Assembly: GCF_014207655.1 (NCBI RefSeq)
Contig: NZ_JACHHJ010000004.1
Span: forward strand, 62,001-126,000
Direction of reading: 5' to 3'
DNA: 64,000 nt
DNA from: Geomicrobium halophilum
Lineage (GTDB): Bacteria; Bacillota; Bacilli; Bacillales; Marinococcaceae
This document shows, in pieces, positions 1-8,402 of the stretch (the stretch's first letter is position 1; every line of letters begins with the position of its first letter). The position numbers and the translations under genes were made by a program. A model generated the notes under the pieces. The model did no database searches and was not told where the DNA came from. It was given only the letters and a program-made list of their open reading frames with translations.

Positions 1-254
1 GGGGTGAACGGTGTAAGGGCTGGGAATACAAACGCAAAGAAAAACATTTGCACAAGTAAAGATGTCCCGCGGAAAAGCTCCACAAATATCGTAGCTACTA
101 TACGAACAACTGCGAGCTTGGATGTTCGCATAAGCCCTGCCACTATCGCGATAGAATAGGCGAGAACAGCGCCGAACAAGAAAGCTTGTACTGTGGTTGT
201 TAATCCTCCCAATATGAAAGGCAAAAATTCTCCTATGTTCGTAAACACACGCAT
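1..254 (-). CDS. ehuC: Ectoine/hydroxyectoine ABC transporter permease EhuC (5' part, runs off the window)
   Basis: Only the first 84 residues lie in the window; the gene reads leftward off the edge. It starts at the ATG complementary to 252-254. The visible part has a first membrane segment (about residues 12-45, starting PFILGGLTTTVQAFLFG) and the region before the second, containing the FVELFRGTSLLVQ sequence typical of polar amino-acid type (HisM/GlnP-like) permeases. It sits 84 bp downstream of ehuB in the same direction, so it should form the membrane channel for that binding protein, importing ectoine as osmoprotectant or nutrient. The family is clear; the ectoine specificity is inferred from the neighbour. 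Confidence 0.7.
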   Translation of the reverse strand, partial: MRVFTNIGEFLPFILGGLTTTVQAFLFGAVLAYSIAIVAGLMRTSKLAVVRIVATIFVELFRGTSLLVQMFFFAFVFPALTPFT

Positions 255-338
255 CTCTCCTAAGGTCTGACATAAAATCTCCTATGAAAAGAAGCACGGC
301 GCTGACTGATCCCACCGTGCTCCTTTGTTCATCCCCTT

Positions 339-1190
339 TTAAGCTTCTTCTCCACAAAGTTCTTCAGTGGTCACGTCCACCTCTGCATTTTCCGGATCAA
401 AACCAAACTCTTCTATAATTTCAGCAATTTCCCCTGATTCCCGTAATTCTTGTAACGATTCATTATAGGCTTCTCGTAATTCATCATCATCCTCACGAAA
501 AACAGCGGCACCATAGGCGACTTGTTCTTCTCCGTCAATCACCGGATCTGTGAAGTCTTCAGGAAGTTCAATTGCATCCGTATCCGCGTTTTCATACGCT
601 GCATTCATCGTTGCTCCTGTCATGACTGTTGCATCTACATCACCCGATTCAAGTGCTGCAATGTTACCTGGAATGTCATCGGCCAATTGAATGTTATCTT
701 CATCAATTCCAAGTGCCTCAAACATATCTAACTGATTCGCCCCTGCCATTACAGATACGGAGGCATCTTGCTCTACAATATCTTCATAACTGTGTAAGTC
801 CATCGGGTTTCCCGCTTGCACAGCCATTCCTTCACCGTAGCTGTACTCAACGTCTCCAAAAGCTGCATTTTCACAACGTTCTGGCTGTACATCCATTCCA
901 GCTGTGACAACGTCATAGTTGCCCGCATTCAAGCTTGGAATCAGATTTCCAAATTCTGTTACTGTTGCTTCCACCTCTTCGATCCCCATGTTTTGAAACA
1001 CCGCTCTGGCGACTTCAGCACTTGCCCCTGTAGCGGTTTCCCCATCAAGGTAACCGTATGGTTCTTCGTTCGCGACCCCTACTTGAACAACGCCATCATC
1101 CTGCAAGCTATCCACTGTAGTAGCACTTCCACATGCGGCAATCATCGCGGTTGTTCCTGCCAAAGCAGCAAAAAATCCTAACTTCTTCAT
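339..1190 (-). CDS. ehuB: Ectoine/hydroxyectoine-binding lipoprotein EhuB
   Basis: Extracytoplasmic solute-binding protein of 283 residues. The first 20 residues are a lipoprotein signal ending in the lipobox IAAC (Cys20), so the mature protein should be tethered outside the membrane. The body is a type-3 bacterial solute-binding domain with the NEEPYGYLD, TGASAEVARAVF, EFGNLIPSLNAG, AAGM-like TAGMDVQPERC and NPMDLHSYEDI stretches that I recall as characteristic of EhuB. It is the first gene of an operon continuing into ehuC. A strong inverted repeat lies in its upstream region (1246-1290). The protein is rich in Asp and Glu, as expected for exported proteins of halophiles. A different polar amino-acid ligand cannot be excluded from sequence alone. 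Confidence 0.82.
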   Translation of the reverse strand: MKKLGFFAALAGTTAMIAACGSATTVDSLQDDGVVQVGVANEEPYGYLDGETATGASAEVARAVFQNMGIEEVEATVTEFGNLIPSLNAGNYDVVTAGMDVQPERCENAAFGDVEYSYGEGMAVQAGNPMDLHSYEDIVEQDASVSVMAGANQLDMFEALGIDEDNIQLADDIPGNIAALESGDVDATVMTGATMNAAYENADTDAIELPEDFTDPVIDGEEQVAYGAAVFREDDDELREAYNESLQELRESGEIAEIIEEFGFDPENAEVDVTTEELCGEEA

Positions 1191-1245
1191 AGATGTCCCC
1201 CCAAGATAATCTCTTTAATTAATATTAGTAATTATAAAAATTAGT

Positions 1246-1290
1246 AAAATACTACAGTACATAAATAATAATGAAGTACTGTAGTATTTT
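1246..1290. promoter_or_regulatory. Perfect 15-bp inverted repeat upstream of ehuB
   Basis: The arms 1246-1260 (AAAATACTACAGTAC) and 1276-1290 are exact reverse complements separated by 15 bp of AT-rich sequence. The site lies 56-100 bp upstream of the ehuB start. No T-run typical of a terminator for a nearby gene follows, so an operator for the uptake operon is the preferred reading; an RNA hairpin in the leader is the alternative. Which regulator would bind is unknown. Confidence 0.5.
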
Positions 1291-1460
1291 TATAATCATA
1301 CCATACATCAAATCTAGTTCAAACTTACCGGAGATTGTAAAATTCTAATATTTGGACAGAATTGAAAATCTATACGCATGAGCTTCAATTAGATGTCTAT
1401 TTCTTTTTATATAACTAATATTCTATCCATATCAGCTTATTGCAGGAAAATTTAACATTA

Positions 1461-1955
1461 TTAATGGACATTCCCCCTCTCGTCCCCTGCTTCCATTCGT
1501 TTATGACGCGTGAAAACATTAATATTCACAACGATGAGAGCCAGCGGGTACACCATTGTAAAGGGAAACACTTCGGGTTCAGCGTCAATGATATGAACAA
1601 AGTCTAATAATCCGATGAGGACAAGGACCACACCAACGACCCATAAACTGCTTCTTAAACCTAAACGGTTCGATTCAAAAGTTTTAGGTGCTAAGTGCCT
1701 CTCTACCTTAAGCATCTTCCGGTAAAAAGGAAATAACCGTTCTACAACTGCCGGTTTTCCACGCCTTTCAATCAGCGCCCATACGATAAATAAAATTCCA
1801 AGGGCAGGTACAACAACGGAAAACGGAAAGTACACCGATACGTACATATAAGCAAAAAAGAGAATTGTAAAAAGAACACTAACGAGAAAGTGATCAATGA
1901 GTTTCATCTTGCGATATGTTGAATCGCCAGCTGCTGTCATTCTGTTATTCCCCAT
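1461..1955 (-). CDS. Small four-helix membrane protein, unknown function
   Basis: About 164 residues, with two pairs of hydrophobic helices: residues ~22-60 (HFLVSVLFTILFFAYMYVSVYF and the following VVPALGILFIVWALI) and ~105-150 (SSLWVVGVVLVLIGLLDFV, then FTMVYPLALIVVNI). The segments are separated by a basic cytoplasmic-looking loop. I do not recognise the family. The ATG at 1955 overlaps the stop of the upstream acetyltransferase gene, implying translational coupling; an ATG 15 nt further in (1940) is an equally possible start. A longer reading that begins inside the acetyltransferase is rejected. Existence of the protein is likely; function is unknown. Confidence 0.6.
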   Translation of the reverse strand: MGNNRMTAAGDSTYRKMKLIDHFLVSVLFTILFFAYMYVSVYFPFSVVVPALGILFIVWALIERRGKPAVVERLFPFYRKMLKVERHLAPKTFESNRLGLRSSLWVVGVVLVLIGLLDFVHIIDAEPEVFPFTMVYPLALIVVNINVFTRHKRMEAGDERGNVH

Positions 1956-2499
1956 GATACCTGTACCAATCTTCTCGTAACAAACTAAATTGGACAAGGT
2001 CATGGTAATGGTCATACAACCATTCACCCTCCCGGACGATCCCTTCATATTGAAAACCTAGCCGTTTCGGTATTGCCTGACTATCATGATTATTGATTCC
2101 GCATTTAACCTCTACCCTGTTTAATTGATATTCCTCAAAGACAATCTTTAGTACAGTATAGACAGCTTTCGTCATAATCCCTTGTCCTGTAAAAGCATCT
2201 GACAGCCAATACCCCACTGATGTTTTCCGACTACCCCAGTCTATCTCATGGAGACCGACAACCCCTGCAAAAATATCATTTTTGCGAATAGCTGCCTGAA
2301 ATCCCCTTCCATCCGCAAATTGCTGTAACCATGAATGGATGACAGGTTGATAATCCGTCACCGTCTGCATCGAATCCACCCAAGGCAGCCATAGTCTAAG
2401 ATGGCCTCGTGCATGATGAACGGCTGTAAATAAATCATGGGCATGAGGCATTTCAATAAGATGTAAGTATAAACCTTCTTCAATGTCTACTTTAAACAT
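1945..2499 (-). CDS. GNAT family N-acetyltransferase (RimJ/RimL type)
   Basis: A 184-residue acetyl-CoA dependent acetyltransferase. RimL-like signatures are visible: the LWLPWVDS segment near residue 40, the IGxHEID-like VVGLHEIDW, the SVGYWLSDAFTGQGIMTKAV acetyl-CoA loop, and NRVEVKCGINNHDSQAIPKRLGF near the C-terminus. It resembles enzymes acetylating ribosomal protein N-termini or small amines; the substrate is not predictable. The start is set by an AAGGAG site 8-9 nt before the ATG at 2499; upstream in-frame codons belong to a dispersed repeat element. It is followed with overlap by a small membrane protein gene. Confidence 0.8.
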   Translation of the reverse strand: MFKVDIEEGLYLHLIEMPHAHDLFTAVHHARGHLRLWLPWVDSMQTVTDYQPVIHSWLQQFADGRGFQAAIRKNDIFAGVVGLHEIDWGSRKTSVGYWLSDAFTGQGIMTKAVYTVLKIVFEEYQLNRVEVKCGINNHDSQAIPKRLGFQYEGIVREGEWLYDHYHDLVQFSLLREDWYRYHGE

Positions 2500-2521
2500 A
2501 CGTAATAACTCCTTTAAGTGT

Positions 2522-2732
2522 GTGTTCAAACAGGAGGACAAAAAGAGCCGTGAGGTCGAGGAGACGTAGCTTCGAGTACTGGAACACAAACTCGTCTCTA
2601 CGTAAGCGATACCTCGCACGAAGAAAAAGTGGGTTTCTTTTTCGAGGATAGGTTTTCATACTGAGGAGCTTTAGAAGCAAGACGGCGAAGAGATAAAAAG
2701 CTATTTTTCCCGGACTTTTTGAACAACCTCTT
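2522..2732. mobile_element. MITE-like repeat with GTTCAAA...TTTGAAC ends (copy A)
   Basis: A 211-bp non-coding element. It begins GTGTTCAAACAGGAGGAC and ends CCGGACTTTTTGAACAACC, so the two ends are imperfect inverted repeats. Close relatives lie at 40245-40446 and 21487-21633, sharing internal stretches such as GTCGAGGAGACGTAGCTTCG. No transposase is encoded, and the short reading frames in it are conserved only because the DNA is. Confidence 0.65.
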
Positions 2733-2780
2733 TAATTTCACCTCGAGAAATTAGGTAAGGAGAGCTATATCCCACCCTCT

Positions 2781-2826
2781 TAATTAAAAAAGCGATCCCG
2801 TGGTAAAGTCAATACACGGAATCGCT
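2781..2826 (-). terminator. Intrinsic terminator downstream of the cold-shock gene
   Basis: On the minus strand an 11-bp stem (arms 2815-2825 and 2792-2802, one wobble) is followed by a T-rich run complementary to 2781-2791. It lies about 20 bp after the cold-shock stop codon. Confidence 0.85.
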
Positions 2827-2844
2827 CGTTTTGATAACGCTTTT

Positions 2845-3042
2845 CTATTTACGTACAACGTTAGCCGCTTGTGGGCCACGATCGCCTTCGACAATTTCAA
2901 ATTCTACCGTTTCGCCGTCATCTAATGTTTTAAATCCTTCGGCTTGAATAGCAGAGAAATGTACGAACACATCGTCTCCATCTTCACGTTCGATAAAACC
3001 AAAACCTTTTTCTGCGTTAAACCATTTTACTGTGCCTTCCAT
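2845..3042 (-). CDS. Cold-shock protein (CspA/CspB family)
   Basis: A 65-residue single cold-shock domain that binds single-stranded RNA/DNA and acts as an RNA chaperone. Both nucleic-acid motifs are intact: KGFGFI (RNP1) near residue 13 and VFVHF (RNP2) near residue 25; the C-terminus ends [10 protein letters not shown]. The ATG at 3042 follows an AAGGAGG site; an in-frame extension to 3096 is rejected. A near-identical paralogue lies at 54952-55149. It is transcribed alone with its own terminator. A long 5' leader with cold-responsive folding is common in this family but was not demonstrated here. Confidence 0.95.
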   Translation of the reverse strand: MEGTVKWFNAEKGFGFIEREDGDDVFVHFSAIQAEGFKTLDDGETVEFEIVEGDRGPQAANVVRK

Positions 3043-3274
3043 TCTTTTAAAGGCCTCCTTAATCAAAAATACTAAAGTGATACACGATGAAACCATATTG
3101 GATCCACCACTTAAATGAAGCAGAGGCCTTGGTTCACTGGTCGTTCATCACTTTTACAATTTCAAGGTACCACGTTTAACAACCTATTGCAACTAAATTT
3201 CATTATGATATCGGAATTTTTTCAACGTTGGAATAACACACCTCTTTTATTTTTTGATTCATTTGAATTTTTTG

Positions 3275-3303
3275 TTGTTAAACCATTTGCCTGTCTATAT
3301 AAT
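3275..3303 (+). promoter_or_regulatory. Sigma-A type promoter of the first cstA gene
   Basis: TTGTTA at 3275-3280 and TATAAT at 3298-3303 are separated by 17 bp, about 40 bp before the start codon. Confidence 0.65.
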
Positions 3304-3343
3304 ATATAAGTACTATCATTTTAACGAAGGATGTGAAGGATGT

Positions 3344-5092
3344 ATGCCAGGAATTGGTCTTGCTGTAATCGGAATTATCATATTTGCTTTAGGATACCTT
3401 TATTATTCCAAATTTATTGCTGAGCGTATTTACCGTCTCGATCCCAATTTCAGAACACCGGCCCACCAATTCAACGATGGTGTCGACTTTGTTCCAACGA
3501 AAAAAAGCGTCGTTTGGGCGCACCATTTCACTTCGATTGCGGGGGCAGCCCCCATATTAGGCCCTGCAATCGCTGTCTATTGGGGATGGCTGCCTGCATT
3601 TCTTTGGGTTGTACTTGGAACGGTATTTGCCGCCGGTGTCCATGATTTTGGAGCCCTTGTCTTATCGGTACGAAACAAAGGCCGATCCATAGGCACCCTT
3701 GCCGACCGTTTAATTGGACGGCGGGCGAAAATGTTGTTCTTATTCATTATCTTGATTCTTGTGTTAATGGTTAATGCTGTTTTCGCCTGGGTCATTGCTA
3801 ATTTATTTGTCACCTTCCCCGCCAGTGTATTATCCATTTTTATTCAGATTCCTTTAGCGGTCATCATCGGAATATACTTTCTACGCCGGGGAAAAGGACT
3901 GCTTTTCCCTTCAATAATTGCCTTAGTCATCATGTACGGCACGGCTGTTCTTGCCAATGAAATACCAGCCCTGCAAATTGACCTTGTCAGCTACTTTGGC
4001 GGTGAAGGTGCTGAAGTCGCATTTGGACTCGATGCCGTATCAATGGCTTTTTTCGTTTGGATTGTTATCCTGATGGCTTACGTTTACATTGCTTCTACAT
4101 TGCCCGTTTGGAAACTACTCCAGCCCCGGGACTATATCAATGCCCATCAGCTCGTCGTCGGGCTTGGCATTTTATATCTCGGGCTTTTGTTCACAAATCC
4201 GGAAGTAACAGCACCGGTCACACGATCCGTCGACGATGTTTCCTGGTTCCCGCTTCTATTTATCACGATAGCTTGTGGAGCCATTTCAGGATTTCACTCC
4301 CTCGTTTCTTCGGGGACAACTTCGAAGCAGTTAAATAAAGAAACAGACGCTCGCCAAGTTGGGTATTTAGGCGCTATCGGCGAAGGGACGTTAGCGATTA
4401 TTGCGATTATTGCTGTCGTTACCTTGTTCTCGACACAAGATGAATTTTTGGCGAACTATTCAAGCTTTAATGCAGCCAATGAAATGGGTTTAAATAATTT
4501 CATTGAAGGGGCTGCTCAACTTTCGACAGGGCTCTTGATCCCAGAAACGATTGCGCAAACGATTGTTGCAGTCATTGTCGTTAGTTTTGCTGCAACCACC
4601 CTCGACACTGCCGTTCGGTTGATGCGCTACATTATCGCAGAGATTGCAACCGAGTATAAGGCTTATGCGATTACGAAAAAACATGTAGCTACTTCTATTG
4701 CTGTCGGTTCAAGTATGGCACTTGTCCTTATGCCTGGAGATGACAGAGGATTCGGGGCCGGCGGTTATCTACTATGGCCGCTATTTGGTACCTCCAATCA
4801 ATTGCTGGCTGGGATTGCGCTTTTACTGATTACAATCTGGCTTCGTCGACAAGGACGTAATTTCTTGGTAACCTTTATCCCGATGATCTTTTTACTCTTC
4901 ATGACATTGTGGGCAATGATCTCTCAAGTATGGCTCCAGTGGGCTTGGTATGGCGACCAAGCAAACCTGCTTCTCTTTACGCTCGGTGCAATTATTCTCG
5001 TCTTTGCGGTATGGATTTGTCTTGAAGCTTATCTCCTGTTTAAAAATGATCAGAATCAAGGACTTGAAGATGACAATGATAAGATCGGATAA
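3344..5092 (+). CDS. cstA: Carbon starvation protein CstA-type transporter
   Basis: An integral membrane protein of 582 residues from the CstA/BtsT family, whose characterised members import pyruvate or peptides when preferred carbon is scarce. Family landmarks are the N-terminal YYSKFIAERIYRLD, the FNDGVDFVPT and SIAGAAPILGPAIAVYWGWLP segments, and the SSGTTSKQLNKETDARQVGYLGA stretch (split here by position near 355-380). Roughly 14-16 hydrophobic helices can be drawn. The ATG at 3344 follows a GAAGGA site; 30 upstream in-frame codons overlap the promoter and are rejected. It is followed after 12 bp by a small Cys-Cys protein and then by a broken second copy of itself. The exact substrate is unknown. 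Confidence 0.9.
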   Translation: MPGIGLAVIGIIIFALGYLYYSKFIAERIYRLDPNFRTPAHQFNDGVDFVPTKKSVVWAHHFTSIAGAAPILGPAIAVYWGWLPAFLWVVLGTVFAAGVHDFGALVLSVRNKGRSIGTLADRLIGRRAKMLFLFIILILVLMVNAVFAWVIANLFVTFPASVLSIFIQIPLAVIIGIYFLRRGKGLLFPSIIALVIMYGTAVLANEIPALQIDLVSYFGGEGAEVAFGLDAVSMAFFVWIVILMAYVYIASTLPVWKLLQPRDYINAHQLVVGLGILYLGLLFTNPEVTAPVTRSVDDVSWFPLLFITIACGAISGFHSLVSSGTTSKQLNKETDARQVGYLGAIGEGTLAIIAIIAVVTLFSTQDEFLANYSSFNAANEMGLNNFIEGAAQLSTGLLIPETIAQTIVAVIVVSFAATTLDTAVRLMRYIIAEIATEYKAYAITKKHVATSIAVGSSMALVLMPGDDRGFGAGGYLLWPLFGTSNQLLAGIALLLITIWLRRQGRNFLVTFIPMIFLLFMTLWAMISQVWLQWAWYGDQANLLLFTLGAIILVFAVWICLEAYLLFKNDQNQGLEDDNDKIG

Positions 5093-5104
5093 GGAGGGTC
5101 AACA

Positions 5105-5368
5105 TTGGGCTTGCAGGAAGCCATTTCACGTGCGCTTGCTTTCTATGATGAAGTGCTCAGCTTGCCGCACCGTGCCGAAATTAAACGGGAACTCAGGGAT
5201 GAAGACGACATTTTCTACCTGCTCTGTTTTTCAGAAATGCTTGGGCTTCCAAACCCTGTATCCTATTACACGTTAGAATTATATCCTGAAATGATTGAAC
5301 AGTTTCATGATTGGCACTTACGAATGGGAATGGAAAAATCACCCCTTGACGGTATTCGTTGCTGCTAA
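5105..5368 (+). CDS. Small protein ending in Cys-Cys-stop (cory-CC-star type)
   Basis: An 87-residue soluble, acidic-helical protein starting at TTG 5105, preceded by a strong AGGAGG at 5092-5098. It ends IRCC directly before the stop, and has one more Cys in YLLCFSEML. From memory it matches a small uncharacterised family that public annotation calls cory-CC-star; I cannot verify that here. It sits between a CstA transporter and an ArsA-like ATPase, in the position where enteric bacteria keep the small ybdD gene after cstA. A terminal Cys pair suggests metal or thiol chemistry, or a tail recognised by the neighbouring ATPase; both ideas are inference. Confidence 0.75.
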   Translation: MGLQEAISRALAFYDEVLSLPHRAEIKRELRDEDDIFYLLCFSEMLGLPNPVSYYTLELYPEMIEQFHDWHLRMGMEKSPLDGIRCC

Positions 5369-5384
5369 TGTATTGAAATGAAAA

Positions 5385-5461
5385 GGGTTGTCCCAAAAGC
5401 TATAAGCAGTGGGCTTCATTCTAAAATAATCCCGTATCACTTTTAAAAGTGGTATGGGATT
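5385..5461. mobile_element. Fragment of a MITE-like element (GGGTTGTCCCAAAAGC end)
   Basis: The left end (5385-5400) resembles the left end of the complete copy at 47004-47114, and both carry an internal hairpin with the sequence ATCCCGTATCACTTTT (here 5428-5461, nearly perfect palindrome). No clear right end was found. The hairpin may double as a terminator after the upstream gene pair. Confidence 0.55.
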
Positions 5462-5574
5462 GCTTGTTGTGATGGGGTTTTAACGATCAAAGCGAATGTT
5501 GCAATTCCGAACAATGACTTTTAAATAATCTCCCTTTTCGTTCGATGAGAAGGATAGATTCTTATATTTTTCTA

Positions 5575-5604
5575 TTTACATAAAATAATGTAGAACACTA
5601 TAAT
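5575..5604 (+). promoter_or_regulatory. Sigma-A type promoter of the second cstA gene
   Basis: TTTACA at 5575-5580 and TATAAT at 5599-5604 with an 18-bp spacer, about 45 bp upstream of the start codon. Confidence 0.65.
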
Positions 5605-5612
5605 AAAAACTA

Positions 5613-5626
5613 TTAAAACGGTTTCA
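5613..5626. promoter_or_regulatory. Probable CcpA (cre) operator
   Basis: TTAAAACGGTTTCA fits the cre consensus TGWAANCGNTNWCA with one mismatch. It lies just after the -10 box, around the expected transcription start, where CcpA binding would block the promoter. Carbon catabolite repression would suit a carbon-starvation transporter. Confidence 0.5.
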
Positions 5627-5649
5627 ATATCTCGTAAAGGTGTGTACAT

Positions 5650-7394
5650 ATGCCAGGAATCATATTAGCCATAATCGGAATCATAACTCTAGCTTTTGGT
5701 TATTTTTACTATTCCAAGCTGATCGCTAAACGAATTTATCGTTTAGATCCTAATTTTCAAACGCCTGCTCATCAATTTAATGACGGGGTCGATTTTGTCC
5801 CTACGAAGAAAAGCGTTCTCTGGGCTCACCAGTTTACTTCGATTGCCGGGGCTGCACCGATTTTAGGACCAGCCATTGCCGTTTACTGGGGTTGGCTACC
5901 TGCTTTCCTCTGGGTTGTGCTCGGCACTGTTTTTGCTGCGGGCGTCCATGACTTCGGAGCCCTCGTTCTTTCCGTTCGAAACAAAGGGCAATCTATTGGC
6001 ACACTTGCTGACCGCCTGATTGGACGACGGGCAAAGATGCTGTTTTTATTTATCATCCTCATTCTTGTTCTTATGGTTTCTGCAGTTTTTGCCTGGGTGA
6101 TTTCCGATTTATTTATCAGTTATCCGGCAAGCATTATATCCATTTTTATCCTCTTGCCGTTCTTATCGGAGCCTACTTTCTTCGACGTGGAAAAGGATTG
6201 CTGATCCCGTCGATCATAGCATTAATCGTGATGTATGGCACTGCCGTGATCGCCAGTTACGTGCCGGCTTTACAAATTGATCTTGTGCAATATTTCGGTG
6301 GGGAAGACGCAACGACTGTTTTCGGTTTGGGTGCCGTATCTATGTCTTATCTCATTTGGATTATCATATTAATGGCCTATGTCTATATTGCTTCCACGCT
6401 TCCAGTGTGGAAATTACTTCAACCACGGGATTACATTAATGCTCACCAGCTTATTGTGGGGTTAGTGGTCCTCTATCTTGGCCTTTTGCTTACAAATCCT
6501 GAAGTAACGGCTCCAGCAACCCGTTCAGTAGATGATGTATCTTGGTTTCCCTTGCTGTTTATTACGATTGCCTGCGGGGCGGTATCAGGGTTTCACGCCC
6601 TCGTTTCCTCCGGAACGACTTCGAAGCAATTGAATAAAGAAACCGACGCTCGCCAAGTCGGGTATTTAGGTGCTGTTGGCGAAGGGGTATTAGCCCTTAT
6701 TGCTATTATTGCTGTTGTTACCTTCTTTTCAACAACGGACGATTTTTTAGCTGCCTATTCAAGTTTTGATGTTGCAAACGCAGAAGGGCTTGGGAATTTT
6801 ATTGAAGGCGCAGCGGCACTGGCGAGCGGCTTGCTTATACCAGAGGCAGCCGCTCAGACCCTTACATCCATCATCGTTATTAGCTTTGCTGCTACCACGT
6901 TGGACACTTCCGTTCGTCTCATGCGTTATATCATCTCCGAAATTGGCCGGGAATACAAAGCTTTCGCGCTGACGAAAAAACATGTGGCTACGTCCATTGC
7001 CGTAGGTGCAAGTTTAATGCTTGTCCTTTTACCCCAAGATGAAAGAGGTCTAGGAGCAGGCGGATACATTTTATGGCCGCTCTTTGGGACATCCAATCAA
7101 CTACTCGCGGGAATTACCCTTTTACTCATTACGATTTGGGTGCAAAGACAGGGCAGGAACTTTCTCGTTCCACTCATCCCTATGGTATTCCTACTTGTGA
7201 TGACGATGTGGGCTATGCTTTCACAACTTCGGAATGAATGGTGGATATTCGGTGAGACCGGCGGAGATGTACTTCTCTTTGTGCTCGGTTCGATTATTTT
7301 TGTGTTTGCCGTATGGATTTGCCTGGAAGCCTATCTGTTGTTTAAAAATGAGAGACAGCAACGATTAAATAACGACAAACGGGACGCAGGATAA
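5650..7394 (+). pseudogene. cstA: Second CstA-type transporter, disrupted by a 7-nt deletion
   Basis: Together two reading frames cover a full-length paralogue of the gene at 3344-5092: codons 1-168 in one frame from ATG 5650, and the rest in another frame to the stop at 7394. Alignment with the intact copy places a 7-nt loss at about 6149/6150, where the intact gene has I-F-I-Q-I-P-L-A-V and this copy jumps from I-F-I into a frame ending at 6204. The remaining sequence downstream is collinear and undegraded, so the lesion is recent or a sequencing error; seven bases is an unusual error. A TTG at 6198 overlapping the stop could restart translation but is only 1-2 nt from its purine tract. It has its own promoter and a cre-like site. 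Confidence 0.8.
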
Positions 7395-7419
7395 GTCCGT
7401 TAAGGAAAGGTGAAATCAT

Positions 7420-8349
7420 ATGCACGATTATTCCATTTTATTTTTTGGGGGCAAAGGGGGGGTTGGCAAATCCACCTGCTCCTCTGCTTTTGCCCTTTCC
7501 GCTGCTCAGAAAGGAAAAAAAGTTTTGCTTGTCTCCACGGACCCAGCCCACAACCTTGAAGATTTGTTTGCCGTTACGATCGGCGATAAGATTTCTTGGT
7601 TACAGGAAAATCTATATGGACTGGAAATTGATTCCGAAAAAGAATCAAAACGTTACATTGCCGGAGTTAAAGAAAACCTGGATGGGCTTGTCCACTCCCA
7701 TCGTATCAGCGAAGTGCATCGGCAAATTGATATGGCTGCCCACTCTCCGGGAGCCGAAGAATCTGCGCTTTTCGACGCTCTCGTTACGATTATTTTAGAA
7801 GAAACCGCCAACTTTGATCTGATCGTTTTTGATACTGCCCCCACCGGTCACACCCTCCGTCTCCTTTCACTGCCGGAGATGATGGAAGCATGGATCGACG
7901 GGATGTTGAAACGAAGGCGTACGGTGAATGAAAACTACAGTCAACTCTTAAACGATGGCGAACCTGTGGAAGACCCGATTTACCAAACCCTCATGAAAAG
8001 GAAACAAAAATTTTCAGAAGCCAGAAAATGGCTATTAGACAAGAAAAACACCGGCTTCATCTATGTACTTACTCCTGAGCGCTTACCTATTGAAGAAACC
8101 ACACGTGCTGTAGAGCAGCTTTCTCAAGCAAAAATGAACGTCAATACACTCATCGTGAATAAATGCTTACCGCAAGAAACGGATCAATCTTCATTTTTTC
8201 AAAAAAGACGGCAACAAGAACAACAATATGTGCAAAGGATCCAGTATGATTTTAAAAAACAAAAGAAGGTGTTTCTCCCATTATTAGCTGAAGATATCTC
8301 TACACGTGAAAACCTCGAGGAAATCGCTTCTCACTTACAAGGATTATAG
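7420..8349 (+). CDS. ArsA/Get3-family ATPase
   Basis: A 309-residue cytosolic P-loop ATPase of the ArsA/TRC40 group. The deviant Walker A GGKGGVGKST spans residues 10-19; STDPAHNLEDLF (switch I region) and DTAPTGHTLRLL (switch II, with the ArsA family signature) follow. Members either drive arsenite efflux or deliver tail-anchored membrane proteins. No arsB, arsC or arsR lies nearby, so arsenite resistance is unlikely; the neighbours are CstA transporters and the Cys-Cys protein, suggesting a client-handling role with them. An AAGGAAAGGTG site precedes the ATG 25 bp after the cstA pseudogene, so it probably shares that transcript. Confidence 0.85.
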   Translation: MHDYSILFFGGKGGVGKSTCSSAFALSAAQKGKKVLLVSTDPAHNLEDLFAVTIGDKISWLQENLYGLEIDSEKESKRYIAGVKENLDGLVHSHRISEVHRQIDMAAHSPGAEESALFDALVTIILEETANFDLIVFDTAPTGHTLRLLSLPEMMEAWIDGMLKRRRTVNENYSQLLNDGEPVEDPIYQTLMKRKQKFSEARKWLLDKKNTGFIYVLTPERLPIEETTRAVEQLSQAKMNVNTLIVNKCLPQETDQSSFFQKRRQQEQQYVQRIQYDFKKQKKVFLPLLAEDISTRENLEEIASHLQGL

Positions 8350-8364
8350 GTTCTTCATCAGGAA

Positions 8365-8398
8365 AAGACGGCTGCTTCATTGGGAGCGGCCGCCTTTT
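8365..8398. terminator. Bidirectional terminator between the ATPase and coat genes
   Basis: GACGGCTGCTTC and GAGCGGCCGCC arms form a GC-rich stem with A/T flanks on both sides, between two convergent genes. Confidence 0.65.
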
Positions 8399-8402
8399 AC
8401 GT

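Noticed and set aside
2492-2680. Small frame overlapping the acetyltransferase start
   Set aside because: It lies in a dispersed MITE-like element; similar frames in other copies follow from DNA similarity.
6198-7394. Independent short transporter starting at TTG 6198
   Set aside because: The start is 1-2 nt from its purine tract and the protein is the exact C-terminal part of CstA; treated as half of a frameshifted gene.
7420-8349. Arsenite-efflux ATPase ArsA
   Set aside because: No arsB, arsC, arsD or arsR nearby and only one ATPase half; called ArsA/Get3-family instead.
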